Origin: Schlesneria paludicola DSM 18645
GTDB taxonomy: Bacteria; Planctomycetota; Planctomycetia; Planctomycetales; Planctomycetaceae
Assembly: GCA_945876035.1 (NCBI GenBank)
Contig: CAMCMU010000019.1
Coordinates: 1 to 64,000 of the forward strand
Direction of reading: 5' to 3'
Length of the DNA: 64,000 nucleotides
Position 1 is the first letter of the stretch; the number at the start of each line of letters is the position of its first letter. Of the stretch, positions 20,387 through 29,525 are shown one piece after another. Under the pieces are notes generated by a model. It searched no databases, was not told where the DNA came from, and worked only from the letters and a program-made list of their open reading frames with translations. Made by a program: the position numbers and the translations under genes.

Positions 20387-20561
20387 CCATGCCCGATTCT
20401 CGACCGACAGGAGAACATTGGAATGCTTGTGCCGCGACGGAATGTGGTACGACACTTTTGCAAAGAGTTGTTCTGTCGAGTTGGGAATGACGCCGTGCAG
20501 GCGGTAGAATCCAATCACGTGATCTGAACGCCGGTTTCCTTGTCCTTGTTGGTCGACGGTC

Positions 20562-20792
20562 TTGATGCAACTGGTTCCACTGGAATTGATGGCGACGGGC
20601 GAAAGCGGCATTGTCCGAGACGTGGAAGGGACGCCGGAAGTCGTTGTTCGGCTTCGTGAAATGGGACTCCGCGAGGGTGCTGAGATTCGAATGATCAAGA
20701 CCGGTTCGCCCTGTCTCTTGGCGGTAAACGATCAACGGTTTTTATGTCGAATTGACAAGACGGCAACCGTCTGGGTGGAACTATTGTCATGA
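20562..20792 (+). CDS. feoA: FeoA-family protein, first copy
   Basis: 76 residues (TTG at 20562, or 75 from the ATG at 20565) forming one SH3-like FeoA domain: ATGESGIVRDVEG, then VVVRLREMGLREGAEIRMIK and a C-terminal RFLCRIDKTATVWVEL strand. FeoA is a small cytoplasmic partner of the ferrous iron permease FeoB. Its stop overlaps the start of the second copy by 4 bases (ATGA), so translation is coupled. Two separate FeoA genes before feoB occur in several phyla. Confidence 0.9.
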   Translation: MMQLVPLELMATGESGIVRDVEGTPEVVVRLREMGLREGAEIRMIKTGSPCLLAVNDQRFLCRIDKTATVWVELLS

Positions 20793-21019
20793 GGACGCTG
20801 AACGAACTGCATCAGATTGGCGAACGGGTAAGGATCGTGGACATTATCGGGGACGATGCCATTAGCGTCCGATTGATGGAAATGGGACTGGTCGGTGGGG
20901 AAGAAATCGAACTGATCGGATTCGCTCCGTGGGGCGATCCTGTCGAATTTCGGATCCGTGGCTATCGTTTGTCACTTCGCAAGACCGAGGCCGCACGAGT
21001 TTCAATCGATCTTGCGTAG
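20789..21019 (+). CDS. feoA: FeoA-family protein, second copy
   Basis: 76 residues with the same single SH3-like domain: RVRIVDIIGDDAISVRLMEM, GLVGGEEIELIGFAPWGDPV and a final strand RLSLRKTEAARVSIDL. This copy has the standard FeoA motif GDP-x-x-F/Y more clearly than the first and is probably the orthodox FeoA. The ATGA overlap with the upstream copy shows coupling. feoB begins 287 bases downstream, a gap large enough for a separate promoter. Confidence 0.93.
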   Translation: MRTLNELHQIGERVRIVDIIGDDAISVRLMEMGLVGGEEIELIGFAPWGDPVEFRIRGYRLSLRKTEAARVSIDLA

Positions 21020-21306
21020 CCTTGTGTGTGGGAACGACCGACGTGAGGAAGGCAAGCGTAGGGTGTGCGATCCGTTATGAATGACAATTTATTCGAGGGC
21101 TCGGCACATCACGATCGGATTTCGGTCGACACGTTGTTTTTGCATTCCTCTGCCTACCCTCGAAAAGCGGTGCTTGTTTGGCTGCGAATTCTTTTTCTGC
21201 ACTCGATACAAATGCTTTCGGGTGTGACAGTCATCATTGATTCTGTGTTTTCTCCGACAAAATGGCCCTGTTTTTTGAAATCCGATTCAAGAAGGTTTTG
21301 ATTTGA

Positions 21307-23523
21307 ATGACCGTACCTAATTCAGTTTCAAAGCCGCTGACCGTCGCGTTGATTGGTAATCCCAATACGGGCAAAAGCACTCTTTTCAATGCACTCACCG
21401 GAATTCATTCGCACATTGGAAACTATCCAGGGGTGACCGTTGAAAAGAAAGTCGGTCGGCTCCTTCATCAGACGCGTGAAATTCTGCTCGTCGATCTGCC
21501 CGGAACATACAGCCTTTCGCCGCGTTCTCTGGATGAGATGGTCTCGGTGGATGTGTTGCTTGGTCGTCAGCCGGATCTTGGACAGATCGATGTTGTCGTC
21601 TGCATCGTGGATGCATCGAATCTGGAGCGTAATCTCTATCTCGTGAGTCAGGTTCTGGATCTCGGTTTGCCGACGGTGTTGGTCCTGAATAAGTGGGATG
21701 TGGCCGAAGAACGCGGCTTCCGTATCAACGTGGAGGACCTGAGTGATCGTCTAAACATTCCGGTGATTCGGAGCGAGGCGCATCGTCGTCGAAATCTCAA
21801 TGACGTCAAGGACGCTATCCTTGTGGTTGAAACGCATCCCACGCCGCCGTGTCCTCGCGTGTTTCCGATCGAATTTTATGAGGCGGCCAAGGAACTACAA
21901 TCTCGCCTGACAGAATGGGGGGAAGAGAATGTGCCACTCTATGTGGCAGAAAGACTTTTGATGGACGTTGGGGGGCAGATTGAATGTTCGTTTCTAAAAC
22001 GGTATCCCGAGGAGTTGCCCGCAGCGTTAATGACCTTTCGAGCGAACCTCCAATCCGTCGGGCTTCGTGTTCCGGCGGCAGAAGCGAAGTACCGCTATGC
22101 GTGGGCCCGCAAGGTGCTCGAGGGAGCGATGACAATTCCGACGGTTCGATCGGTAACGCGTGGTGACAGACTGGATCGAATACTGACTCACCAGATTTGG
22201 GGAATGATCGTTTTTTGTCTGGTGATGTTCGTTGTGTTTCAGTCGATTTCTGCTTTGGCAGAACCGTTGATGACACTTTGCGAAAGGGCTCAACAAGCGA
22301 TCGGTGCTCAGGTTGGATCACTGTTGCCTTACGGTCCCTTTCGTAGTTTGCTGGTTGATGGAGTGATTGCAGGGGTCGGCGGGATATTGGTGTTCCTCCC
22401 TCAAATTTGTTTTTTATTTTTTTTTATTGCACTTCTCGAAGACTGTGGCTATATGCCGCGAGCGGCATTTTTGATGGACAAATTGATGGTCATGGTTGGG
22501 CTGTCCGGAAAATCATTTGTTCCATTAATGTCGTCTTTTGCCTGCGCCATTCCAGGCATTATGGCAACACGCACAATCGAAAGCCGGCGAGATCGGATGG
22601 TGACGATCTTGGTGGCTCCCTTGATGAGCTGCTCGGCACGAGCCCCCGTCTATTCTCTGATGATCGCCGCCTTTTTCCCCCGTCTTCATTGGGCGGGAGG
22701 TTGGATTTCTCTACATGGCACAATGATGTTTGTGATGACGTTTTTTGGCGCAGTAGTTGCGATTCCCGTGGCATGGGTTTTTAAAAAGACACTTTTTCAG
22801 GGTGAAACCTCACCGTTCGTGATGGAACTACCCAGCTACAAGTGGCCTTCAGCAAGAATCGTGGCTTGCCGCGTTTATGATCGGGCTCAAGCTTTCGTTT
22901 TTCGGGCTGGGACTCTGATCTTCGCCACGTCCATTCTTATTTGGGCCGCATGTTATTTTCCGGGTGATCACACCGCCGAAAGGCATGTCTGTCAACAAAT
23001 CGAGCAGATCGAGTATCAGATCGATATCGATCCCGGACTCCGAACGGAGCGAGACGTCTTGATTGGACGACGCAATGAGCTTTCGGCGGCACTTCTGGAA
23101 GCGAGTTTTCTGGGGAGGTTTGGCAAAGGTCTTGAACCGATGGTTCGGCCGCTGGGATGGGACTGGAGAATTGGTGTTAGTGTTCTGGCCTCCTTTCCCG
23201 CCCGAGAAGTCATCGTGGCGACGCTCGGTACGATCTACGGTCTCGGAGGAGATGTCGACGAAACGCGTTCAGGGTTGCAGCAGGCACTGCGTGACTCAAT
23301 ACGGGCAGATGGCCGGCCGGTCTATTCCATCCCGGTTGCTCTTTCCATCATGTTTTTCTTCGCGCTTTGCGCGCAGTGCTCCTCGACATTGATGGTCATT
23401 CGACGTGAAACCAACTCCTGGGGTTGGTCATTATTTACATTCAGCTACATGACCACACTGGCCTACTTCAGCGCCTGGGCGGTCTACCAATTGAGTGTCT
23501 GGTGGATCGCCGAAAAAGTCTAG
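21307..23523 (+). CDS. feoB: Ferrous iron transport protein B
   Basis: 738 residues. The cytoplasmic G domain is intact: G1 GNPNTGKST (17-25), G2 region YPGVTVEKKVG, G3 DLPGTYSL, G4 NKWD. The C-terminal membrane part has the paired gate motifs (GGILVFLPQICFLFFF, CGYMPRAAFLMD and, in the second half, FPAREVIVATLGT). It imports Fe2+ across the inner membrane. A loop of about 70 residues (near 540-600) between membrane segments is charged and helical. Together with the two feoA genes it forms the complete core Feo system. Confidence 0.97.
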   Translation: MTVPNSVSKPLTVALIGNPNTGKSTLFNALTGIHSHIGNYPGVTVEKKVGRLLHQTREILLVDLPGTYSLSPRSLDEMVSVDVLLGRQPDLGQIDVVVCIVDASNLERNLYLVSQVLDLGLPTVLVLNKWDVAEERGFRINVEDLSDRLNIPVIRSEAHRRRNLNDVKDAILVVETHPTPPCPRVFPIEFYEAAKELQSRLTEWGEENVPLYVAERLLMDVGGQIECSFLKRYPEELPAALMTFRANLQSVGLRVPAAEAKYRYAWARKVLEGAMTIPTVRSVTRGDRLDRILTHQIWGMIVFCLVMFVVFQSISALAEPLMTLCERAQQAIGAQVGSLLPYGPFRSLLVDGVIAGVGGILVFLPQICFLFFFIALLEDCGYMPRAAFLMDKLMVMVGLSGKSFVPLMSSFACAIPGIMATRTIESRRDRMVTILVAPLMSCSARAPVYSLMIAAFFPRLHWAGGWISLHGTMMFVMTFFGAVVAIPVAWVFKKTLFQGETSPFVMELPSYKWPSARIVACRVYDRAQAFVFRAGTLIFATSILIWAACYFPGDHTAERHVCQQIEQIEYQIDIDPGLRTERDVLIGRRNELSAALLEASFLGRFGKGLEPMVRPLGWDWRIGVSVLASFPAREVIVATLGTIYGLGGDVDETRSGLQQALRDSIRADGRPVYSIPVALSIMFFFALCAQCSSTLMVIRRETNSWGWSLFTFSYMTTLAYFSAWAVYQLSVWWIAEKV

Positions 23524-23586
23524 TTTTCTTGGCGAGATCGATGATCCAAGACTCCTTGTTTTAAGGATCTTTTCCAAATGAAAAAA

Positions 23587-23616
23587 GGTGTCGGCTCCGA
23601 ACTCGGATCCGACACC
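23587..23616 (-). terminator. Strong hairpin, T-run on the minus strand
   Basis: GGTGTCGG (23587-23594) pairs with CCGACACC (23609-23616), and most of the inner bases continue the stem down to a 2-base loop. On the minus strand the stem is followed by six T, the classic intrinsic terminator form, so it fits leftward transcripts from the cysteine-rich gene; it may also stop feoB messages without a T-run. Confidence 0.75.
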
Positions 23617-23765
23617 TCTCATGATTTCAACAAGTTGTATTCGGCATTCGTCATCTTGCGGTCGTTGGGCGAGTGTTCAGCTCAGAAAGTAACGTTGTTT
23701 GATGTTCGCAGTGTGCGGCCACGAGTTGGTCAGACTTCATGTCACTTTTGTTACCGGCGAGACTT

Positions 23766-23794
23766 GTCTGGGGGAGTGTACTCCTCCCCCAGAC
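23766..23794. terminator. G/C-rich 11-bp hairpin
   Basis: GTCTGGGGGAG (23766-23776) pairs perfectly with CTCCCCCAGAC (23784-23794), 7-base loop. It lies 80 bases after the stop of the cysteine-rich gene. There is no T-run on either side, so a role as attenuator or 3' mRNA stabiliser is as likely as termination. Confidence 0.5.
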
Positions 23795-23873
23795 TTTGCC
23801 TCACGTTCCCGCTACCTGTCGTGATTTCATCGCATGTCTTCGACGAAGAGCGTGGTCATTCGTTCATCCACAC

Positions 23874-24338
23874 TCACCTGCAGCAAGCAGCTGGAGCGGC
23901 ACAAGTTGGTCCGCAAGCAGCTGGAGCGGCACAAGCTGGAGCGGCACAAGTTGGGGCGCAACCGCAACCCTTGTTGCAGCAACGAGACTTGCAGCAACGA
24001 ACTTTGCAGCAGCGAACTTTAGGGCAACGAATCTTGGGGCAATGAAGCTTTGGCATCTTGAAGCAGCAGGACTTTTTGCAGCAGCTGTTGCAACCTGTGT
24101 TGCAGCAGGTCGTCGCTGGTGCACAGCAGGTCGTCGCTGGTGCACAGCAGGTCGTCACTGGTGCACAGCAGGTCGGAGCGCAAGCTGCTGGGGCGGCACA
24201 GCAAGGTGCTGGAGCGGCGCACGACGCTGGAGCGCAACCACAACCACATTGATTGCGGTAGTTGTTGAACAGGCCAGCGTTGGCACTGTTGATGCTGGCA
24301 AAACAAACCAGCGCGGCGGTCATCCATACGAATTTCAT
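23874..24338 (-). CDS. Exported, extremely cysteine-rich repeat protein
   Basis: 154 residues from the ATG at 24338; the frame is open to 24422, but this start follows a GAGAGACTGAG ribosome site and yields a clean signal peptide (KFVWMTAALVCFASINSANA). By my count the mature chain has 36 cysteines in about 133 residues, mostly as CC pairs. Order: Ala/Pro/Cys block with three TTCCAPA repeats, a Lys/Arg-rich centre (KIRCPKVRCCKVRCCKSRCC), then a second Ala/Pro/Cys block mirroring the first. This could be a metal-binding or heavily disulfide-linked wall protein. Its position beside the Feo genes invites an iron-related guess, but nothing proves it. Confidence 0.75.
   Translation of the reverse strand: MKFVWMTAALVCFASINSANAGLFNNYRNQCGCGCAPASCAAPAPCCAAPAACAPTCCAPVTTCCAPATTCCAPATTCCNTGCNSCCKKSCCFKMPKLHCPKIRCPKVRCCKVRCCKSRCCNKGCGCAPTCAAPACAAPAACGPTCAAPAACCR
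24109..24172 (-). repeat. 21-bp tandem coding repeat, three copies
   Basis: GTCGTCGCTGGTGCACAGCAG is present three times head to tail (third copy with one change), encoding the TTCCAPA units of the cysteine-rich protein. Confidence 0.85.
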
Positions 24339-24577
24339 CTCAGTCTCTCTTTCAAAAGCGGGCCGTGGAACGTGAGGGACTATCGAGTTCCGTCCGGACA
24401 CATTGTTCGGTGGTCTCGACACATCCTTGGACGCAGGTGTGCATCACTACCCTAAGTTTTCGGATCACGTGAACTATTCTGCTCAGTCAAATGAATTCGA
24501 TTTGAAAAGATGCGTAGACTGTGCGACAACGTGAGCTCTGTAGTGATTAATCACCCTGTTTTAAGCAGTGATCCGAA

Positions 24578-25507
24578 GTGCCCCTTTCTTCAGTCATCAG
24601 TTTGCTAATCATTGTCGTCGGGCTGCCGTCGTTTTGTCGGATTTTTCGTCGTTCGCGTCAGGCCATCCGAGGGACGACACTAGTTTCCGCCTGGTGGTGG
24701 AGTTGGTGGGCCTTTCTGATGTGGACACTTTCCTATATGGGCGACCATGTGTTTAACAGTCTGTCTAAACCGGTGGCCGATCATTTGTGGTACGGTGCGG
24801 CTGTATTGGGATTGTGCCCGCTGATCGCCGTCCTCGGTTCTCGACGCCCGGGCTCCCGTGTCTGGACGTGGTTCATCCAGATTCCGTTACTTCTCGTACT
24901 GGAGTGGCCCGTATTTTCGCTCTGGCTGCAGGGAACTGAGATCCGGGGTCTCGAGTTGGAATCGCCTCACTTGGTGGGTTACATCATGGTTCTCATCATG
25001 GGCGTCGGAAACTATTTTGGAACGCGGTTTACGTTTTCCGGGATCACCTATGGATCGGCCTGTTCTCTGCTCGTCATCTCTACTTCGGCGTCCTGTCCGT
25101 GGTGGCTGGCGGATCGCTGGTCGGTACGACTTTGGGCAACCTGTTTAATGATGTTGGCCCTGATGCTCATCGATCGTGGCAATCTCAAGCAGCCCATGAA
25201 AGTCGATCGCTTTGATCGACTTTGGCTCGACTTCTTTGACACTTTTGGAGTTGTTTGGGGGAGGCGTATTCAGGATCGGATCAACATCATCGCCGAAAAG
25301 GAAGACTGGCCTGTCCGACTCGCGCTGAACGGATTCACGTGGTCGACATCACGCTCGTCGGAGTCTGTTCGTGTTGCGACAGAATTACGCATGGAACATG
25401 CTTTTCGTTGGTTATTCCGACGTTTTGTCGATCGGTCTTGGGTTGATGAACGACTTGGATCTGTGGCGGGGGAATCCGTTGACCGTGTTCTGCCGCTGGA
25501 TTCGTAA
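24578..25507 (+). CDS. Multi-spanning membrane protein of unknown function
   Basis: 309 residues from GTG at 24578. The first 200 residues contain about six hydrophobic segments (for example SSVISLLIIVVGLPSF, then IPLLLVLEWPVFSLWL); the last 100 are soluble and charged (DRFDRLWLDFFDTFGVVWGR), probably cytoplasmic. Trp is unusually frequent. No family recognised. It is followed after 121 bases by the decayed GAF-phosphatase gene on the same strand. Confidence 0.6.
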   Translation: MPLSSVISLLIIVVGLPSFCRIFRRSRQAIRGTTLVSAWWWSWWAFLMWTLSYMGDHVFNSLSKPVADHLWYGAAVLGLCPLIAVLGSRRPGSRVWTWFIQIPLLLVLEWPVFSLWLQGTEIRGLELESPHLVGYIMVLIMGVGNYFGTRFTFSGITYGSACSLLVISTSASCPWWLADRWSVRLWATCLMMLALMLIDRGNLKQPMKVDRFDRLWLDFFDTFGVVWGRRIQDRINIIAEKEDWPVRLALNGFTWSTSRSSESVRVATELRMEHAFRWLFRRFVDRSWVDERLGSVAGESVDRVLPLDS

Positions 25508-25628
25508 TCAGGTCTTGATCGAACGCAGTCTTGTCTTAACCCCCACATCTCACCGGTCATGTTCGAGGGAATGCGTTGTCCATAGCCAACTCGATACCGC
25601 ACCACCGTGAGTACGTACTTTAACACAC

Positions 25629-26893
25629 GTGGACTTAACATATCCCAACAACTACGCGGCGTTGTCTCGTCTGCTCGATGTTGCTTTACTGCCCGCCGCC
25701 GAAAATGATCTCCCACGAATTTTACAGATCGTCATCAGCGATGTGCGCGACACCGTTGGCTGCGAACGGGTCCGTTGGTTCGTCATTGACGACGTGACTC
25801 AAGAGCTCTACACCCGAGTCGCCACGGAATTGGAAAACAGCGAAATACGACACAAGCTCGGCAAGGGCATTACGGGCCGGGTCGCTCAACATCGGCAGCA
25901 GACCCATGTGCCTCACCCGAGCGGCGAAGAACGTTGGGATCCAACAACCGACCACCGCACCGGCTTCGTGACACGAAATCTATTATGTGTGCCGGTCATC
26001 TCGAGTGTTGATCAGCGACTGGTCGGCGGGTTGCCGTTGCTCAATAAGTCGGGTACGGGACTCAGCACTTTCGACGAGCAATTGATTCAGACATTTTCGG
26101 CCCACGCGGCGACGGCCTTAGAGCGTCGACGACTTCAAGAAGAGGCAAGTCACTCGAAGTAACTCGAAAATGCGATGAGTCCGGGCAGACGGATTCAGCG
26201 GAACGTTCTCCTGGAAAATCGGCCAAGTATTACCGGTGATGAGCTCGCGGCATGGTGGTCGCCCGCTGAATTTGTCGCCGCGGACGATATACGACGGTCT
26301 TCCGCTGATCGATAGTTGGATAGGTTTTGCCATCGGAGATGTGAGCGGCCAAGGATTGGGAGCGTCGCTGATTATGGCCCCCGTTCGCGCTATGGAGCAC
26401 GTCCTTGCCCGGACGATTTCAAGGCCGAGTCGTATTGTGGACCTGTAAAATCAGTCAAAAGCGTCCGATCTCAATCAATTTCACTTCATCACGTTCGTGC
26501 TGGTTTCACTCAACGCGCAAAGTCATGAGATTTGTTTTGCCAATGCGGGACACGGGCCCGATCTCTATTTCGAAGCCGCAACCACATCGTTTCGAACATT
26601 GAACGCGACGCGAACTCCACGAGGATTTCCGGACTCGTCAAGGAAAAAAAGAAATACGGTTGACGCTCTCTGCACGCGATCTGCTTGTTTTGGCCACGGA
26701 GGGACGCATTGAGGTTCGTGATTCCAACGGATCGATGTTCGGTGTTGATCGTCTGCAGAAGTTGATTTCGGAAAATCAAGACGAATCTGCGGCGGTGACC
26801 GCCAACGTCCTTCCAGACGCACGGCAAGGGTTTCATCGACGATCCCACCCGCTGGATGACTCGACAGTGCCGATCATCAAACGCAATCTCTGA
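25629..26893 (+). pseudogene. Decayed GAF-SpoIIE (PP2C-type) phosphatase gene
   Basis: Pieces of one RsbU-like regulator can be read in order across three frames. 25629-26162: intact GAF domain and the start of a linker helix. After an in-frame TAA (26160-26162) the same frame continues LENAM, GRRIQRNVL and ELAAWWSPAEFVAADD. A one-base shift near 26287 leads to YDGLPL and IGDVSGQGLGASLIMAPVRA, the metal-binding SpoIIE core. A second TAA (26446-26448) interrupts before FITFVLVSLNAQSHEICFAN and AGHGPDLYF. A shift near the A7 run at 26644-26650 then gives DLLVLATEGRIEVRDSNGSM and a DDSTVPIIKR end. Four lesions in a gene otherwise full of family motifs argue for pseudogenisation; sequencing error could explain some shifts but hardly both stops. 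Confidence 0.85.
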
Positions 26894-27139
26894 CAGATTT
26901 GCGGAGACAGGAAGGATCGTGGATCCCGGTGGCCAGAAGTCGTAAATCGTTGTTTCGCCGTCATAAGACCGCAAAACGGAGCGCATCGATTTAATCTGAC
27001 AATGTCCGATCGATCGTCGATCTTGTCATCGGGCCACCCCTCGACTAGTACTCCGTGGGTCGTACGTTTATGTTTAGGGAAAAGGCGGTTAGCATTCACC
27101 GCTGGCCAATTGAAATATTCTGACCGAGGGTGACAATCG

Positions 27140-27664
27140 ATGAAATTGCTACCGATAATCTTCGCCTTGTTAACCGGAATTTTTTGGGGGACATACGGCC
27201 CGACTCTGGCTCAAGCCCGCCTCTTCGAAAAAAGTGCTTTTAAGCCATACGTCATGATTGGAATAGCGTACCTTGTCTGGGGAATCCTCGGCGGCTTGGC
27301 GGGCATGGCCTATACACAGAAGCCCGGCGAGGCCTTGATAAGCTTCACAAAGCAGGGGATCTTTTGGGGGTTCGCGGCAGGATCGCTGGGGGCGTGGGGG
27401 GCTTTAACTCTCACACTGGCAATGTTTACAGGTGGCACGGCGATGCCGCAGATCGTCATGCCCATTGTGTTTGGGACAGCAGTTTCGGTCAGTGCGGTGT
27501 GTGCCGTTTTCATTACCAAAGCCGAGGTCAATCCCATGCTCTGGGTCGGCATTGCGGGCATGGCCGTTTGCATTGTCGTCGTCGGGTATTTCACCCCTCA
27601 TTCTGGGCCGGCTCACCCAGCAAATCCGGCGGGTGCATTACCGTCCCCCCGTTCCAAGACGTAA
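27140..27664 (+). CDS. Small membrane protein, DMT-transporter-like
   Basis: 174 residues with about five hydrophobic helices (LPIIFALLTGIFWGTYGPTL, then MIGIAYLVWGILGGLAG, FAAGSLGAWGALTLTLAMF, IVMPIVFGTAVSVSAVCAVF, WVGIAGMAVCIVVVGYF) and a short Pro-rich tail. The G-x-x-W-G-x-Y/G pattern and helix count resemble half-size members of the drug/metabolite transporter group. Substrate unknown. The symporter gene starts 16 bases after its stop, so the two are probably co-transcribed. Confidence 0.65.
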   Translation: MKLLPIIFALLTGIFWGTYGPTLAQARLFEKSAFKPYVMIGIAYLVWGILGGLAGMAYTQKPGEALISFTKQGIFWGFAAGSLGAWGALTLTLAMFTGGTAMPQIVMPIVFGTAVSVSAVCAVFITKAEVNPMLWVGIAGMAVCIVVVGYFTPHSGPAHPANPAGALPSPRSKT

Positions 27665-27680
27665 TTTCATTGGCGGTAGG

Positions 27681-29087
27681 ATGGTCTCATCAGACGATAG
27701 GCAAAATTCGCAGACGGATTCCGCTACGGAATTGTCGATGATTTGCGCTCGGCGTCGGTCCTCATGGTTTCCGTCTGAGTGGCCCATGTACTTGCGGGTT
27801 GTGCTGAGTGTCCTCGCGGGAGCGACGGTGGGATTAACGTTTGGTCAAAAGTCGATCGCCTTCGGATGGACGACGGCGGAATGCGGTCTGTTTTCGAGCC
27901 TCTATATCCAGTTACTGACGACCCTCGCGACTCCGCTGATTTTTTTTGCAATTCTGGATGCGTTTGTTCGGACGCACATTTCTGGGCGTCAGGGACTGAA
28001 GATGCTCCTGATCTGTTGTCTGAACGTGACAGTCGCATTTGCCATTGGTCTGGCGATTATCAATCTCTGGCAGCCTGGCCTGGCGTGGCAAGAACTTTTG
28101 GCAGAACGAAGTAAGGAACTCGCCCGATCGACGCTCGGCCATCAGACAGTCAACGACGGTGACATGGCGGAAAAGGCCAAGAAAATATCGCTTTCTCCCC
28201 TAGAGATCCTGCGAACGTACATTCCCAAAAGCGTGGTTCAACCCTTTTCTGAAAACACGGTTTTGACCGTCGCATTACTGGCAATCCTGATTGGAGCCGC
28301 CATGCGATCACTCAAAAAGAGGACTTCTGATAGAGAATTAACCGCCGCGATTGAGTTGTTTGAGCACATGATCATTGCAACCTATCAAATCGTCTTGAAA
28401 CTTTTGAGCTGGATTATCGAATTCGCCCCGGTCGCCATTTTTCTGGCGGTCGCCAGTGTGGTCGGTGCCACCGGGCCGATGGTCTTTGGGCTTGTGGGAA
28501 TTTTTCTGTTGACGGTTGTCGCGGCGCTCGGCCTTCATTCCATGGGATATTATCTGCTTTCCACGTGGATCATCGGCGGAAAGTCACCGTATCTGTTCCT
28601 TCGTGAGGGCTTCACGGCCATCGTGACAGGATTCTCGATCAACAGTAGTCTCGCAACAGCTCCGCTGACTCTGGAAGCATTGAAACGGCTGAAAGTCAGT
28701 GATTCTTCTGCTCGTCTTTCCGCCTGCATCGGGACCAATTTCAATAACGATGGAATCACTCTTTACGAGGCCATTACGGCATTGTTTATCGCTCAAGCCG
28801 CAGGAATGCTCCTTCCGCTTGGCCAGCAGCTCACGATCCTGATGGCCGCCTTAGCAGGTAGCGTGGGGATCGCTGGAATTCCGAATTCGGGGTTGATTAT
28901 CTTAACGCTCGTGCTAAAAGCGGCGGAATTACCGGAAGAAACGGTGCAGCTCGCCTTACCCATTGTCTACAGTATTGACTTCCTCAATGCGCGCTTCCGA
29001 TCGGCCGTCAACGTCATGGGGGACATGCAAGTTGCCATCCTTCTTGACGCAGGGACCGTTGCGAAACAATCACGATTTGAGCCATGA
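27681..29087 (+). CDS. Dicarboxylate/amino-acid:cation symporter (SDF family)
   Basis: 468 residues from ATG 27681, which directly follows GGCGGTAGG; the longer open frame upstream overlaps the preceding gene and is not needed. It is an inner-membrane importer of the GltP/DctA type using H+ or Na+. The two substrate/ion motifs of the family are recognisable: the serine-rich hairpin as INSSLATAPLTLEAL and the helix 7 motif as GTNFNNDGITLYEA, in place of the usual SSSxATLP and NMDGT. These changes suggest an unusual substrate. The N-terminal 30 residues are polar and cytoplasmic. Confidence 0.88.
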   Translation: MVSSDDRQNSQTDSATELSMICARRRSSWFPSEWPMYLRVVLSVLAGATVGLTFGQKSIAFGWTTAECGLFSSLYIQLLTTLATPLIFFAILDAFVRTHISGRQGLKMLLICCLNVTVAFAIGLAIINLWQPGLAWQELLAERSKELARSTLGHQTVNDGDMAEKAKKISLSPLEILRTYIPKSVVQPFSENTVLTVALLAILIGAAMRSLKKRTSDRELTAAIELFEHMIIATYQIVLKLLSWIIEFAPVAIFLAVASVVGATGPMVFGLVGIFLLTVVAALGLHSMGYYLLSTWIIGGKSPYLFLREGFTAIVTGFSINSSLATAPLTLEALKRLKVSDSSARLSACIGTNFNNDGITLYEAITALFIAQAAGMLLPLGQQLTILMAALAGSVGIAGIPNSGLIILTLVLKAAELPEETVQLALPIVYSIDFLNARFRSAVNVMGDMQVAILLDAGTVAKQSRFEP

Positions 29088-29374
29088 GAACTGACGTCAT
29101 ACAGGCAGTTTCTGTCACACGGACAGCTCGAAAAATAGCCACACAAAGGCGCGATAACAGGCCATTAAAAAAGTCTGTTTATTTTCAGTGGCCTGCCGGA
29201 GAACGTGCGTGATGTCTGTGATCTGTTTTCAAAAAGGTGGTATGCCTGTCACCGGTATAGTGGATTGCTCTTGCTTAGGATGGTAGATTAGGGCTCTCCT
29301 TTGCATCGTTTTTTGTGTAATCCATGGAACGCATCAAGCAACGGAAATTACGTGCGAATGGTTCGCTCGACTCA

Positions 29375-29458
29375 GCGAGAGTGGCGAAATTGGCAGACGC
29401 GCTGGACTTAGGATCCAGTGCCTTAATCGGCGTGGGGGTTCGACTCCCCCCTCTCGCA
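29375..29458 (+). tRNA. tRNA-Leu (anticodon UAG)
   Basis: An 84-base class II tRNA. The acceptor stem GCGAGAG (29375-29381) pairs with CTCTCGC (29451-29457), discriminator A at 29458. The anticodon arm is CTGGA-CTTAGGA-TCCAG, giving anticodon TAG, which reads CUA and other CUN codons. The long variable arm (about 29419-29433) and the T-arm GGGGGTTCGACTCCCCC are present. CCA is not encoded. It begins 287 bases after the symporter gene. Confidence 0.97.
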
Positions 29459-29525
29459 TTCAATTCTGATCGGCAATATTGTCCTGGTTCCGTGGCACGG
29501 AATGAAATAGAAGGCAATCGAATTC

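Larger units (their letters stand above)
23524..23873. other. Convergent intergenic stretch with two hairpins
   Basis: Lies between the ends of feoB (+) and the cysteine-rich gene (-). It carries two strong stem-loops (23587-23616 and 23766-23794) and no supported gene. Confidence 0.6.

Noticed and set aside
21065-21301. 78-codon plus-strand frame between feoA and feoB
   Set aside because: Composition unlike FeoA/FeoC, no ribosome site; more likely the untranslated leader of feoB.
24109-24172. Short tandem repeats considered as a CRISPR array
   Set aside because: 21-bp units are contiguous with no spacers and encode protein repeats in frame.
29375-29458. tRNA-Leu as an integration site of a mobile island
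   Set aside because: No repeat of the tRNA 3' end was noticed downstream and no integrase gene is in the window.
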